Assembly: GCF_964204645.1 (NCBI RefSeq)
Contig: NC_134034.1
Coordinates: 7,747,414 to 7,811,413, forward strand
Direction: 5' to 3'
Source of the DNA: Tubulanus polymorphus
Taxonomy: Eukaryota; Nemertea; Palaeonemertea; Tubulaniformes; Tubulanidae
Length of the DNA: 64,000 nt
Part shown: positions 55,130-64,000 of the stretch, one piece after another
Position numbering within the stretch: the stretch's first letter is position 1
Layout: the number at the start of each line of letters is the position of its first letter
Position numbers and translations under genes: made by a program
Notes under the pieces: generated by a model
Seen by the model: only the letters and a program-made list of their open reading frames with translations
Told to the model about the DNA's origin: nothing
Databases searched by the model: none

Positions 55130-55470
55130 CCATCCTCCCCCGGCAGGGATTCGAACCTGATGGCATCGAGATTGTCACGGCACGAAACCCTGCCATAATC
55201 GACCGTGTGCGCAGATACATGCGCAGTTCAGATGATGTGATTTTTAGCCAATCAGAAATCCCGTTTTATTTTAGCCCGGGTTTTCCCATTTATAGTTCTT
55301 CCTTAAAATTTGCCTCAACGATTATACAACGAGCAATCTGATTGGTGCCGCCAGTTTTCGTTCGGAAACCTGCGCATGTACCTGCGCACCCGGTCTACTG
55401 ATGCAGGGGTTCGTGCCGTGGCTGAGTGTAGCGATGCCATCAGGTTCAAGTCCCTGCAGAGGGAGGATGG
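55130..55470. mobile_element. Inverted-repeat element with pol III-like boxes at both ends
   Basis: Left end CCATCCTCCCCCGGCAGGGA and right end TCCCTGCAGAGGGAGGATGG are inverted repeats extending about 70 bp. Each arm reads outward-to-inward as a tRNA-like head: the right arm has TGGCTGAGTGT (A-box-like) and GGTTCAAGTCC (B-box-like); the left arm, on the minus strand, has GGTTCGAATCC. AACTTA flanks the element (55124-55129 and 55472-55477). The interior matches the half copy at 28681-28890. Confidence 0.75.
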
Positions 55471-56336
55471 AAACTTACTGAAAATCTATAAATTACTGTC
55501 ACTCGCTTCCATTCCCAATGAAACCATATTTTATCACAAGTACTACGTTGTATTCACAAATACTGCAAGGGTTTTTCATCTGATCCTCACAGTTCAATTA
55601 CTTCAAGCCTCTATACAGTGCAAATTAGCTCCGCATTGAATAGTTCGCCATTTTAGTGGACGACCCTCCAGTTCCTATTAACTACTTACAAATGTATCAG
55701 TGCGCGAGTACCTGTGAGTATAGTTATTGGGATAACACTTCATTGCCGGGTAAAACCGATATAGACAACTCACTGCCTTTCATGCGCCTCAAAAATTTCC
55801 ATAATTCATCACCATTTTGGAAACGTAAACAACAGGCTATGATAGTCATAACTGGGATCATGGATATAGGCAAATGACACGCTATAGGCATTTTTCTTTC
55901 CGATTATCAGTTCTATACGATACAGCGGTATGGGACTATAACCATGGCAGTAGAGATATGACGGGTGGTGTTCGGTGACTGGCAGGATTTTTACTAGCTA
56001 TGATGCATATAATATGGTCTTCAACCGTAAAATTCAACCAAAAACTTAAGCCTGTAGAGCAAACGACTGGAACAAACGACTGCCCAGACAGACGGACGGA
56101 CACCGGCGACGACAATACCCCTTGCAGCCAAGGGCCAAGGGATAAAAAATAAAAACTGGATTCCATTATTGGACGGGTCTACAAACATTGGAAAACAGTC
56201 ACAATAGCCTGCTAGCACTAAAGTCCTAAGTGAACAAAAGAGAATGCACCAAAGACTTATAATCTTTGTAAGGTAGACATACATATCACAAAGACATAAG
56301 ACGGGTAATGAAATAAATATTCTAGAGGACACTTAC
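55471..56336. other. No gene; tail piece of the 154-bp family at 56085-56235
   Basis: CAGACAGACGGACGGACAC, ACTGGATTCCATTATTGGAC and CAATAGCCTGCTAGCACTAA match the 43490-43560 tail. The remainder is not recognised. Confidence 0.45.
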
Positions 56337-56504
56337 TGATGTCATATTTCCATAGATCTTTGAGTGGTTGGTTGCCATTTCGTCCACCATAAAGATAAAT
56401 TTGCCCACGGTGTAAGCAGACTGCATGACGAAACCTTGAGCATGGTGGACTATGATCATCTGCTGGTGTCACACATGACCACATAATTGTATCCTCTTCA
56501 CATT
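56337..56504 (-). CDS. Kelch-repeat protein, exon A
   Basis: A 168-nt exon: acceptor TTTATTTCATAG before 56504, donor GTAAGT at 56336, leaving phase 1. It encodes IMWSCVTPADDHSPPCSRFR, HAVCLHRGQIYLYGGRNGNQ and PLKDLWKYDI. This is a textbook kelch blade: W, then P..R..H, then LYGG, then LW.YD. The read-through frame past the donor quickly ends. Upstream exons with the protein start must lie above 56.5 kb or beyond the window; none was recognised. Downstream partner is exon B. The same set of exons defines a gene of more than 46 kb. Confidence 0.85.
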
Positions 56505-56684
56505 CTATGAAATAAAACAAATGAATACCTTTATAAATTTGCAACTCGATTCTGTCAGAACATTCAAAATAAGCCATCCGCCGTCGTATCCGACTGTTAG
56601 GAAGAATCCTCTGACAGCTATGCAATATTTTGTCTGATATCGATGATAGTGAAAGCTGTGAGCAGTGGTTATATTTAAATGAAA

Positions 56685-57061
56685 GGCTGAATCCAAGAAC
56701 ATGTCTATCGCTCTTTTGAGCCCAAACGTCTACTTTTACTTAGTAGCCACTTGAGAACAATAAGCCATTAACGATATCGGCTACTTTTCCAGTCGTAGAC
56801 ATTTCAAAACAGTAACTCTGAAATAGCATTCCTTTCAATTCTGTTGGTTTTCTTTAGTGGCTGTTTCGAAGAGTCTACCATTGAAAGGTGACCATTTTAA
56901 TAAAACACTTGGTTTCGATAGTGCACACTAGCAGTAGAGGTGACTGTAAAACCACCTGCCTGTAATTAAACAGTGACATAGTGATAGTGACTCCGACCAT
57001 AACAGCTACTTTCATAACACATCGTTCCTAAAAGTCAACTATTGAAAAGTGACCATTTTCT
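56685..57061 (+). repeat. Dispersed repeat family R, copy 3 (partial)
   Basis: GGCTGAATCCAAGAACATGT at 56685 through GTCAACTATTGAAAAGTGAC near 57032 matches 29675-30000. It stops where the ISL2EU gene begins, so it appears to truncate that gene's 3' end. Confidence 0.75.
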
Positions 57062-58778
57062 TCAAGTATAGGTCTGCATATGTTTTTGATTTAAATTCTT
57101 AATAACTTTAGAGTGGAATAGTGGCTCCTGCAGTATTTTGTAAGTTTTTGCGAGTCCTATAACTCTTTCCACATGGATTCTTTTGGAGGCAATTCTGCGG
57201 TCACGTATAACTTCTTCAGGAGCTAGCTGGGTTTCCCTTGTAGAAACGTAGGGATATTACAGTGAACATCAATAGGAGCAAACAAATCTTGACAGTTTAA
57301 CCCACCGTCGGCCATAAAACTATCGCCGGGCTGAAACATCTTTTCCTCCTTAGATACAAGAGAACGCTCTAAAATTTGTCTATCCCTGGTTGATCCTCCA
57401 TAACAGGGGCTAACATATGAGAGAGTGCCACGCGGAGAAATACCAATCATAGACTTCAATGTATTCTTGTTCTTATAGGTAGAGAATGTAGCAGACTGGG
57501 CCTTAACATTCATAGGCCTATGAATCGGAATTTCTGTCGCATCTAAAATAACCCTTGTTGTAGGAAATCTTTTCCCAAAATTGACAGGCATATACAAATC
57601 TATTAGGTCTTTATCGGGCCAAGTATTTATTTCACTCAGCTGGAAATATAAGAAATTAATCCAGACATTAACAACATTTGACACTAGACTTTCACTGATA
57701 TTGAAGAACAAAGCCAGTTCATAGTCATCTTTTGCCTGACTCAATTTTATACAAGTGAGAAAGAATTTATCTTCCGGTCCGAGTGGAGTGGACCTCTCCT
57801 GCAACTGGTAAGCTGCGGGACCGAGCAAGTTAAAGACATACATAAAATGTTCGTAATCATCAAATCCTGTATAGTAATGGATGGCATCCATATTGTCTTT
57901 GAAATTATGAATAGAGAATCTTGTCTCGAATTTCTTCATTAAAGTACACTGAATACTACAGTCCATAGTTGTAGGTTCGGAATCCGGTGGTACTTCAGGT
58001 GTAGGCTGAGTGGTGACGACAGTTTCTTCGTGTTGGATAACAGACAAGTCAGGGAATGTTACTTTTCTTCGTTTGGCTGCCCTCTCTTCTCTAGCAATTT
58101 TTTCGGCACTTTCTAAATTCTTTTTGAAGACAAATATAGATAGTACAGCATCAGGTTTTAGTATTTTCTTTGCTCCTGAAAATATAAATGAGAGTGCATC
58201 ATAATGCGATATCAATAAACTAGGCCTACTGTGTAACTCAAGGTAGGTAGCCCATACTAACTTATTTTTACACTTACACATCATACTAACTTATTTTTTT
58301 CTCATAATGGCAAATTAATAAATTTCATTGGCAAAAAATTACTATAGGCTTATTTTTACAAATATCATAACAAAGACATAGACATTACATTCACAGCACT
58401 TAATGCAGGGAGTATTGGAAAATTGCTGCTCCCTTCTTACTTACTTGTCAAGATTAAGCTATAGGCCTATATATAGGGCTGTCTCAACCAGCGATAGATT
58501 CAAAACAAGCTTCAAATTGGTTACAGCACATTTATGGTTTATTTGATTCCCTAATTTTCATTTACAACACTCACCTAACAAGCCAGGTTCCCTGTAATCA
58601 GATGCGTTGAAATGGTTGAGACACACAACACTGTATTTACCAGGCTGCTAAGTTTTTTTATCTTTTCATCCAGTCTTTTGATTGCTATAAGCCACTTCAT
58701 ACACAATTGATGATCCGATGGGAATTTATGCCCTCTTTTGTGGTTATTACAATTCGGTACAACACAATAAAACGGCAT
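57062..58778 (-). pseudogene. ISL2EU (IS4EU) transposase with THAP domain, two exons, two frameshifts
   Basis: Exon 1 (58778-58575) encodes a THAP zinc finger: MPFYCVVPNCNNHKRGHKFP, LCMKWLIAIKR and, after a one-base shift, VVCLNHFNASDYREPGLL (C2CH ligands present). Its GTGAGT donor joins acceptor TATTTTCAG at 58176; phase 1 gives LLGAKKILKPDAVLSIF, as THAP domains normally close. Exon 2 holds a helix-turn-helix (DYELALFFNISESLVSNVVN) and a DDE_4-type core: VILDATEIPIHRP, TYKNKNTLKSMIGISPRGTL, GDSFMADGGLNCQDLFAP and, after a second shift near 57232, RIHVERVIGLAKTYKILQ. Catalytic D, D and E are all visible. MADGG replaces the usual MADRG. The 3' end is cut by repeat R. Confidence 0.85.
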
Positions 58779-59426
58779 TATGTCAATAACATGAACCCGG
58801 AAGTAAAACGATGAATACTTCTGTCACCTCTCGTTACACGCGCGCCATCTGGCATTCAACTATATGGCGAACCTCATTGGAAAAACTAATAATTATCTTA
58901 AAATTCAGCGATTCATTTATTCATCGATTCAACAAAGTTCAAACACTGTACATTTTGGCATATTATTTCATTGGCACCTTGAAATAAAACCTCATAGTAT
59001 TGCGGTGCAAAGTTTATTACTATTTAGAGGTAATTACTTTTGGTTCGTGGTATTTTGGTGGTCGGTGCAGTTTGTTCATTCGTTCATCAATCTACTGACC
59101 GATAGCTGCTGCTGGGTTTTTTGATAACCTATCTAAACAGTTTACTCAAACAAAGTAGGAAAGTATGTGAAACTAAAATTACAGCCTATTGCATTTCTTA
59201 CACATCTTAAGCCAATAGAAGTTTTCTCTATCATATGAAATTGCTGATTTCAAAATTACATGAACATCTCAACACAGCACTTTTATACGCTAATCGTGTG
59301 ACCTTTTATAATAAGTTGGTAATTTAATCGCAACCAAACTATATAACTATGAAATAACATTTTGATTTGGGTATCACTTCTATCAAGCGATAAAAGGATC
59401 CAATATTCATTAACGAACAAGCACCA
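58779..59426. other. No recognisable gene
   Basis: 58790-58860 (GAACCCGGAAGTAAAACG, CGTTACACGCGCGCCATC) is GC-richer and could be the promoter side of the ISL2EU gene. 59375-59425 matches 31565-31620. No ORF of note. Confidence 0.4.
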
Positions 59427-59880
59427 CCTTGACGTGTGGCCTAGTTAAAGTTTTTCAGGAAACTGGCAAGTGTTCCAATTAGCTGCCACTCGTTCTTAGG
59501 GACTACCTTTAAGCTGGTAACATAGCACGCATATATTCAATGTACTATTTCATTTTGAACTTATTTTGAGAGATGACGCTCTGGACGAAGTAATAATTTT
59601 AGAATTATTCTTGAAATCTAGGCTAAACACATATTTTCCGTGCACAACGCAGATTTGAGATATTGTTTCCACGTAAGAAAAGGAAGCCTAATAAATTTGT
59701 TTTTTTTTTTGCCCAAAAACTTTGCCAAAAAATATTTCTACCTAGGCCTACCTACCGGCTCATCCTAAACTTGAGTCCGTGTTACGGCAAACAGACAATT
59801 ATTTTGGGATGGCCTAAAGCTTATTTTCAAGTCAAATGTGCACACGCCAGCAAGCACTGATACAGTATCACTAGCTAAAA
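59427..59880 (+). repeat. Copy of the AGGCCATCCC MITE plus flanking repeat
   Basis: CTTGACGTGTGGCCTAGTTA (59433) and TTATTTTGGGATGGCCTAAA (59800s) match 22756-22913; a longer interior (59560-59790) is shared, inverted, with 41670-41900. It is followed by TCAAATGTGCACACGCCAGC, the start of the dispersed repeat at 22910. Confidence 0.7.
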
Positions 59881-60063
59881 TCTTGCCATGAACTGCAATA
59901 GCCTGCTGGTCCTTAAGTCCCAAGTGGGCTAAAAACATACCGCGATTTTACATGAATGCTCAATGCCAACTTCATATCACTGACAAAGGTAAACCAAAAA
60001 ATCGGCAAATATATCAGCTATTGGCAAGTCTACAGTTGGTAGTCATCTTCAGAAATACTTATT

Positions 60064-60130
60064 CCTGAAGATGACTATTAGGATATAGTCGAAATGTTGA
60101 AATAAACTACTATCTCGAAGTTACATTTTC
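60064..60130 (+). repeat. Retroelement 3' tail with CTGAAGA-stem-GAAA motif
   Basis: CCTGAAGATGACTATTAGGA then TATAGTCGAAATGTTGAAA: the conserved halves flank the stem GACTAT/ATAGTC. AAATAAACTAC follows. Matches the pattern at 22506 and 33832. Confidence 0.5.
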
Positions 60131-60174
60131 AGACTTTTTCGTTATAATTGTGGGATTCTCTCTACAACTTATGT

Positions 60175-61430
60175 CCTTAAAACTCACCACAATCATATGA
60201 GCTACAACTTTGAAATACTTCTATTCAGATGATTTCAATGTTTGCCGCCGCCGCTAGGTGTGCTAGTATTCAGTCAACTAGGCCAAAGGCGAAATGAGAA
60301 GAAAATCGTCCGAAATCGACAGTTTAAGTAAAATTTAACAAAATTAACGAACTATAAACCATGAAGAGCCACTGGGCACTGAAGATTGAAGTATTTTATA
60401 ATTTTCCAGTCTACTGTTATATGTTAGTTATACTCAAAAAATTACTTTAAATAAGATAAATCAGCAATACAACAAGACAATAATCGCTGTTACAGGCCAT
60501 GTATGGCAGCACTATACGGTCATTATTATCAGATATTTTTGGAAACTACCTACCATTATAATCTTGAAGATATAAAGGAGTTAACCATGTAAGTTATAAC
60601 GATAAATGATACCAATAAAACGAGAAAATAACAGAATTATGACTGTTAAACTGTAGATGTTGAGATTCTATCACGAAGCTGGATTAGACTTCTCCGATAA
60701 AATCGTCAAAATGAGCTACGAAACCAATTCAAAATATAGTTCTGATCATCTCAACAAAAAAAAAACACTTGGAACCTTCTAGAATTTGAGTCAGCAAGAG
60801 TAGGGGATGTTTAAATGTAGTTCTAGGATGAATACAAGTCACCCACATTTCAATGCATTTTGCCTTTGAGGTAGGTGACCCAACACTAGCGCCGCTAAAG
60901 GCAGTGGCTAACATTACAATCATCTGAATAGAAGTATTGATTGTGGTAATAAAATATGCTTAGGTATCAATTTAATGTGGAAAAACTTTTTCCCGCCTAC
61001 GAATGAGTACTGATGACACCAAGATGGCCGCGTCAATTGCGTCATAATTGGCTGATCAAAAATACCTGTCTCAGGTATAAAACATCTCATTCCAAAGAAT
61101 ACCCATCACAAATTGCAATGAGAAATGGCAAACCAGTAGGAAGCTACAGGACCTAGAATTCTGGCCAAAATTGACATTTTTGGGCACTAAAAAGGTCATA
61201 GGACGGCCATCTTGAGTCAGATCGACCCAATTTTTCTTATGCTGATGGGCTCTTGGTAGATTCAAATATAGACGAAAGATCAAGGTAATTGATTAAAAGC
61301 GTCTTCAAAATTTCCCTCGAAAACTTCGAAAATGTGTAAAAAGTGCTGATTTCGACGAACAACAATGGCTGCCAGTCGGCCATCTTGAATCTGACTAAAG
61401 TCCCAAGTGGGCTAGAAATCTGGGCTAAAG
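60175..61430 (+). mobile_element. Pearl/Helentron-like element, copy 2, interrupted by a MITE
   Basis: 60175-60217 is part of a monomer (TATGTCCTTAAAACTCACCA, GAGCTACAACTTTGAAA) and 60937-61430 resumes at TTGATTGTGGTAATAAAATA and runs through the standard tail (CAAGATGGCCGCGTCAATTG, CCTGTCTCAGGTATAAAAC, ATGGCTGCCAGTCGGCCATC). The 719 bases between are the TA-flanked insertion. Confidence 0.75.
60218..60934. mobile_element. 717-bp TA-flanked MITE nested in the Helentron-like copy
   Basis: Ends CTTCTATTCAGATGATT and AATCATCTGAATAGAAG are perfect over 17 bp and similar for about 90 bp (the TCAACTAGGCCAAAGGC and GTCACCTACCTCAAAGGC text). TA lies directly outside (60216-60217, 60935-60936). The interrupted host repeat is known from the other copies, which fixes the insertion limits. 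No transposase. Confidence 0.9.
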
Positions 61431-62211
61431 AAACTGTTCAAATCGAATTTCGTAATAGACCTTCAAAGCTCGTTTATAACCACTAAGCTTAAGAATTTCT
61501 ACTCACTTAAATGTCCGACTCCTAAATCCTAGAAAGCTATGGTTGTCTGCAAATACACTTGTTTATGTGATATAAACACTGCCTATATGAGTTAAGGAGC
61601 ATATTTAAGACTTCAGCAATTGGCCAACATCTGTCAAATTGCTCTGACTAGCAGGTCTCGTTTAGTGAAAAAATTTCAAAATTCCAGATAAAGGATCTTC
61701 TGATTTAGATTCCAAAATTAGAGCAGCACTTTTCATCTAAACTCAACAGCCCTCCCTTAATCAACAACTATTCGAATATGGTCCGGATTCATTCTTAATG
61801 TTTTTAGATAATTAACTACTAGTCACATATTGTCACTCAGTAATTTAGATTGTGTGTAATTAATTACCTTTGTACTATAATCATCTTGTCACTTTGAAAT
61901 TGTTTGTAATTAGCTTCATCTTATTCTATATAAATACCAGTATGATATTAAAATTTAATCACTTGCGCTATGCCTGAAGAGGGGATAATGTAACTCACGA
62001 AAACGTTCGCTACAATAAATAGGCCTACAATAAACTCATTAGAAAATCAGATTTGTACTGTTTTAGCTTCCATGGATTCTAAACATAGAGAATACTTTAG
62101 GGTCGAAATTGTAGTTTTTGATATCCCTAAAGTGAAACTAAATTCAATTCAAAACAAATCAATAAAGTCCTGGCTTCCAAGTATAAATCATCAAAAATAT
62201 AACGTAAAAAC
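61431..62211 (+). repeat. Probable retroelement 3' region
   Basis: AT-rich, no ORF. At 61973 TGCCTGAAGAGGGGATAATG then ACTCACGAAAACGTTCG and CAATAAATAGG resemble the CTGAnGA...GAAA tails above, but the stem is poor. The upstream text contains TATATAAATACC near 61927. Confidence 0.35.
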
Positions 62212-63335
62212 TAGGGGTCCAGGGACACCATGCCCACTTGGGAAGTGGTTTCAAATGCTCAACAATCTAACAATTTCAACATTCAACGCCCCCTGGTGAC
62301 CATTTACAAAAACCAATGACCTTGAAACTCACCACAATCATAGAACATGTCAGCAGCTAGGATTTTGTAATTGATTGTGATAACAAAATATGCCTCGTTA
62401 CCAATTTAATATGGAAATACTAAGTCATTCTACTATTCAACGCCCCCTGGTGACCATATTCAAAACCCAAAGACCTCGAAACTCACCACAATCATAGAAC
62501 ATGTCATGACCTACAACTTTTGCAATTGATCATGGTAACAAAATATGCCTAGGTACCAATATAATAAGGAAATACTAAGTTATTCTACTATTCAACGCCC
62601 CCTGGTGACCATATAGAAAAACTTATGTCCTTAAAACTCGCAAAAATCAAAGATGATGTCATGAGCTACAACTTTCCTATTGATTGTGGTTACAAAATAT
62701 GCATAGGTACGAATATAATAAAGAAATGCTAAGATATTGTATCATTCAACGCCCCCTGGTGGCCATATACGAAATCCAATTACCTTGAAACTCACCACAA
62801 TCATAGAACACGTTATGAGCTACAACTTTCTAATTGATTGTGGTATCAAAATATGATTAGGTATCAATATAATGTGGAAAAAATTTTCCCACTTACGAAT
62901 GAGTACTGGTGACACCAAGATGGCCGCCAATTGCGTCATAATTGGCTGATGAAAAATACCTGTCTCAGGTATAAAACATCCCTTTCCAAAGAATACCCAT
63001 CACAAATTGTAATGAGAAATGGCAGTAGGAAGCTACAGGACTCATCTTGAGTCCGACCGACCGACCCAATTTTTGTTATGTTGATGGGCCCTGGGGGGAT
63101 TCACATATATCCGAAAGATCAAGGTAATTGATCAAAGCGTCTTCAAAATTTCCCTCAAAAAGTTCAAAAATGTGTTGTAAAAAGTGCTGATTTTGGCGAA
63201 CAACAATGGCTGCCAGTCGGCCATCTTGATTCTGACAGGGCCAGTTTTTGGGCTGAAGATGTGTCTAGGGTAGATACATGTGTAACCCAAATATCAAGAC
63301 GTTACCTTGAAGCGTCATCAAAACTTTGTAATCAA
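62212..63335 (+). mobile_element. Pearl/Helentron-like element with four monomers, copy 3
   Basis: Head AGGGGTCCAGGGACACCATG at about 62214; monomer anchors AACGCCCCCTGGTGACCAT at 62284, 62439, 62594 and 62748 (155, 155 and 154 bp apart). The tail matches 42990-43470, with a short deletion near 63024 (AATGGCAGTAGGAAGCTACA). Very close in sequence to the 42.3-kb copy. Confidence 0.8.
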
Positions 63336-63925
63336 CGCACAACAGATTCGTCGTTTGTTTGATAACACCTCATGGAAAGCACGAAGCTTTGAAATACATG
63401 TTGGAAAACCATAAAAAATACAAACTGTCGTTTCGTCTTGGAAGTTTTATATAAATCCTTGTAGGTCACCTTGTCTATCATGCCACATTTATGCAATACA
63501 GTAAAATGACAGCAAATGGCGGAATTTGTGGAGAATTTAATTAATTTCTGAAAATAATGTTGATTAATCGCTCAAAACATACATAGGCCTAAAATGGGAT
63601 TATTATTCGAAAGGTACCTGTGCTGTGTTAGTTTGTGAATTAAGCCATTAATTGTGGACTGAAGTGAATAGAAAGTATATTTTTGAAGTGTTACTTTTTC
63701 CAACCGTGTTTTGGCCCTTGTCATCCCTAACGTTGGAATAAGCCCATCCAATTAGGTATAAAAAGCTTACCAACGATTAGGTAACTAACTTATCCAGGAC
63801 AAACTAACCCTTGGTCTTGGATAGTTGGTGACCCACTTTCCAATAATCAGAAAAGTCATCAAACCACTTAGGTCTAAGGCACAACACAGGGACTAATGTC
63901 TAAACAATATACACTCCATGATTTG
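63336..63925. other. No recognisable gene
   Basis: AT-rich; no ORF or repeat match recognised. Confidence 0.4.
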
Positions 63926-64000
63926 AAAGTTTAACAATATGTCTCCATGCCTACCAACTGAAGTTTAGTATGTAGGCATGGAAACATATTGTTGAACTTT
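63926..64000. repeat. Large palindrome at the window edge
   Basis: AAAGTTTAACAATATGTCTC then CATGCCTAC pairs with GTAGGCATGGAAACATATTG then TTGAACTTT, about 28 paired bases around a 14-base loop. It may continue beyond the window. Confidence 0.8.

Overview
This is eukaryotic, AT-rich, repeat-dense DNA from an animal, most likely a marine invertebrate. The signs are spliced genes with GT-AG introns, an AATAAA poly(A) signal, and a mix of BEL/Pao, DIRS, Penelope-like, Gypsy and LINE retroelements with Harbinger, hAT, ISL2EU, piggyBac-type and TA-flanked DNA elements. The phylum (mollusc, echinoderm or other) cannot be settled from the window. There is no bacterial-style operon, CRISPR array, rRNA gene or convincing tRNA gene.

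The only clear host gene is a kelch-repeat protein on the minus strand. Five exons (56337-56504, 39766-39845, 18609-18673, 17916-17991, 9778-9936) have good splice sites. Where neighbouring exons can be tested, the phases and kelch blades join cleanly (56.4 to 39.8 kb; 18.6 to 17.9 to 9.9 kb). At least one exon is missing between 39.8 and 18.6 kb. Almost everything else lies in the introns of this gene.

Layout: 0-5 kb, decayed Gypsy gag, a 64-bp tandem repeat and a hairpin repeat. 5.2-9.6 kb, a Harbinger element with a three-exon transposase (+) and an intact three-exon Myb/SANT-like partner (-), between inverted arrays of GACTGG motifs. 10.4-11.3 kb, a non-autonomous TIR element packed with GGGCACT. 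12.8-16.6 kb, a four-exon hAT-derived ZNF862-like gene with two frameshifts. 17-24 kb, dispersed and tandem repeats, a 288-bp TTAA-type MITE and a TTF zinc-finger remnant. 24.5-24.7 kb, a regular array of CTCGGCCGAG palindromes next to a broken first exon. 25.3-28.7 kb, a very AT-rich element with about 0.6-kb terminal inverted repeats and three small minus-strand genes; this is the best candidate for something undescribed. 28.7-46 kb, DIRS, LINE and Penelope-like remnants, more repeats and an unrecognised protein gene at 44.5-45.3 kb. 46.3-52.3 kb, a complete BEL/Pao element with 168-bp LTRs and 5-bp target duplications. 52.5-59.8 kb, MITEs, a tRNA-box-bearing inverted-repeat element and an ISL2EU THAP transposase. 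60-64 kb, more copies of a 154-bp-monomer repeat resembling pearl/Helentron-type elements.

Most mobile genes are visibly dead through stops, frameshifts or lost catalytic residues. The Harbinger Myb-like partner is the only mobile-element gene that reads intact from start to stop. All coordinates were read by eye; homology calls rest on remembered family motifs, not on database searches.
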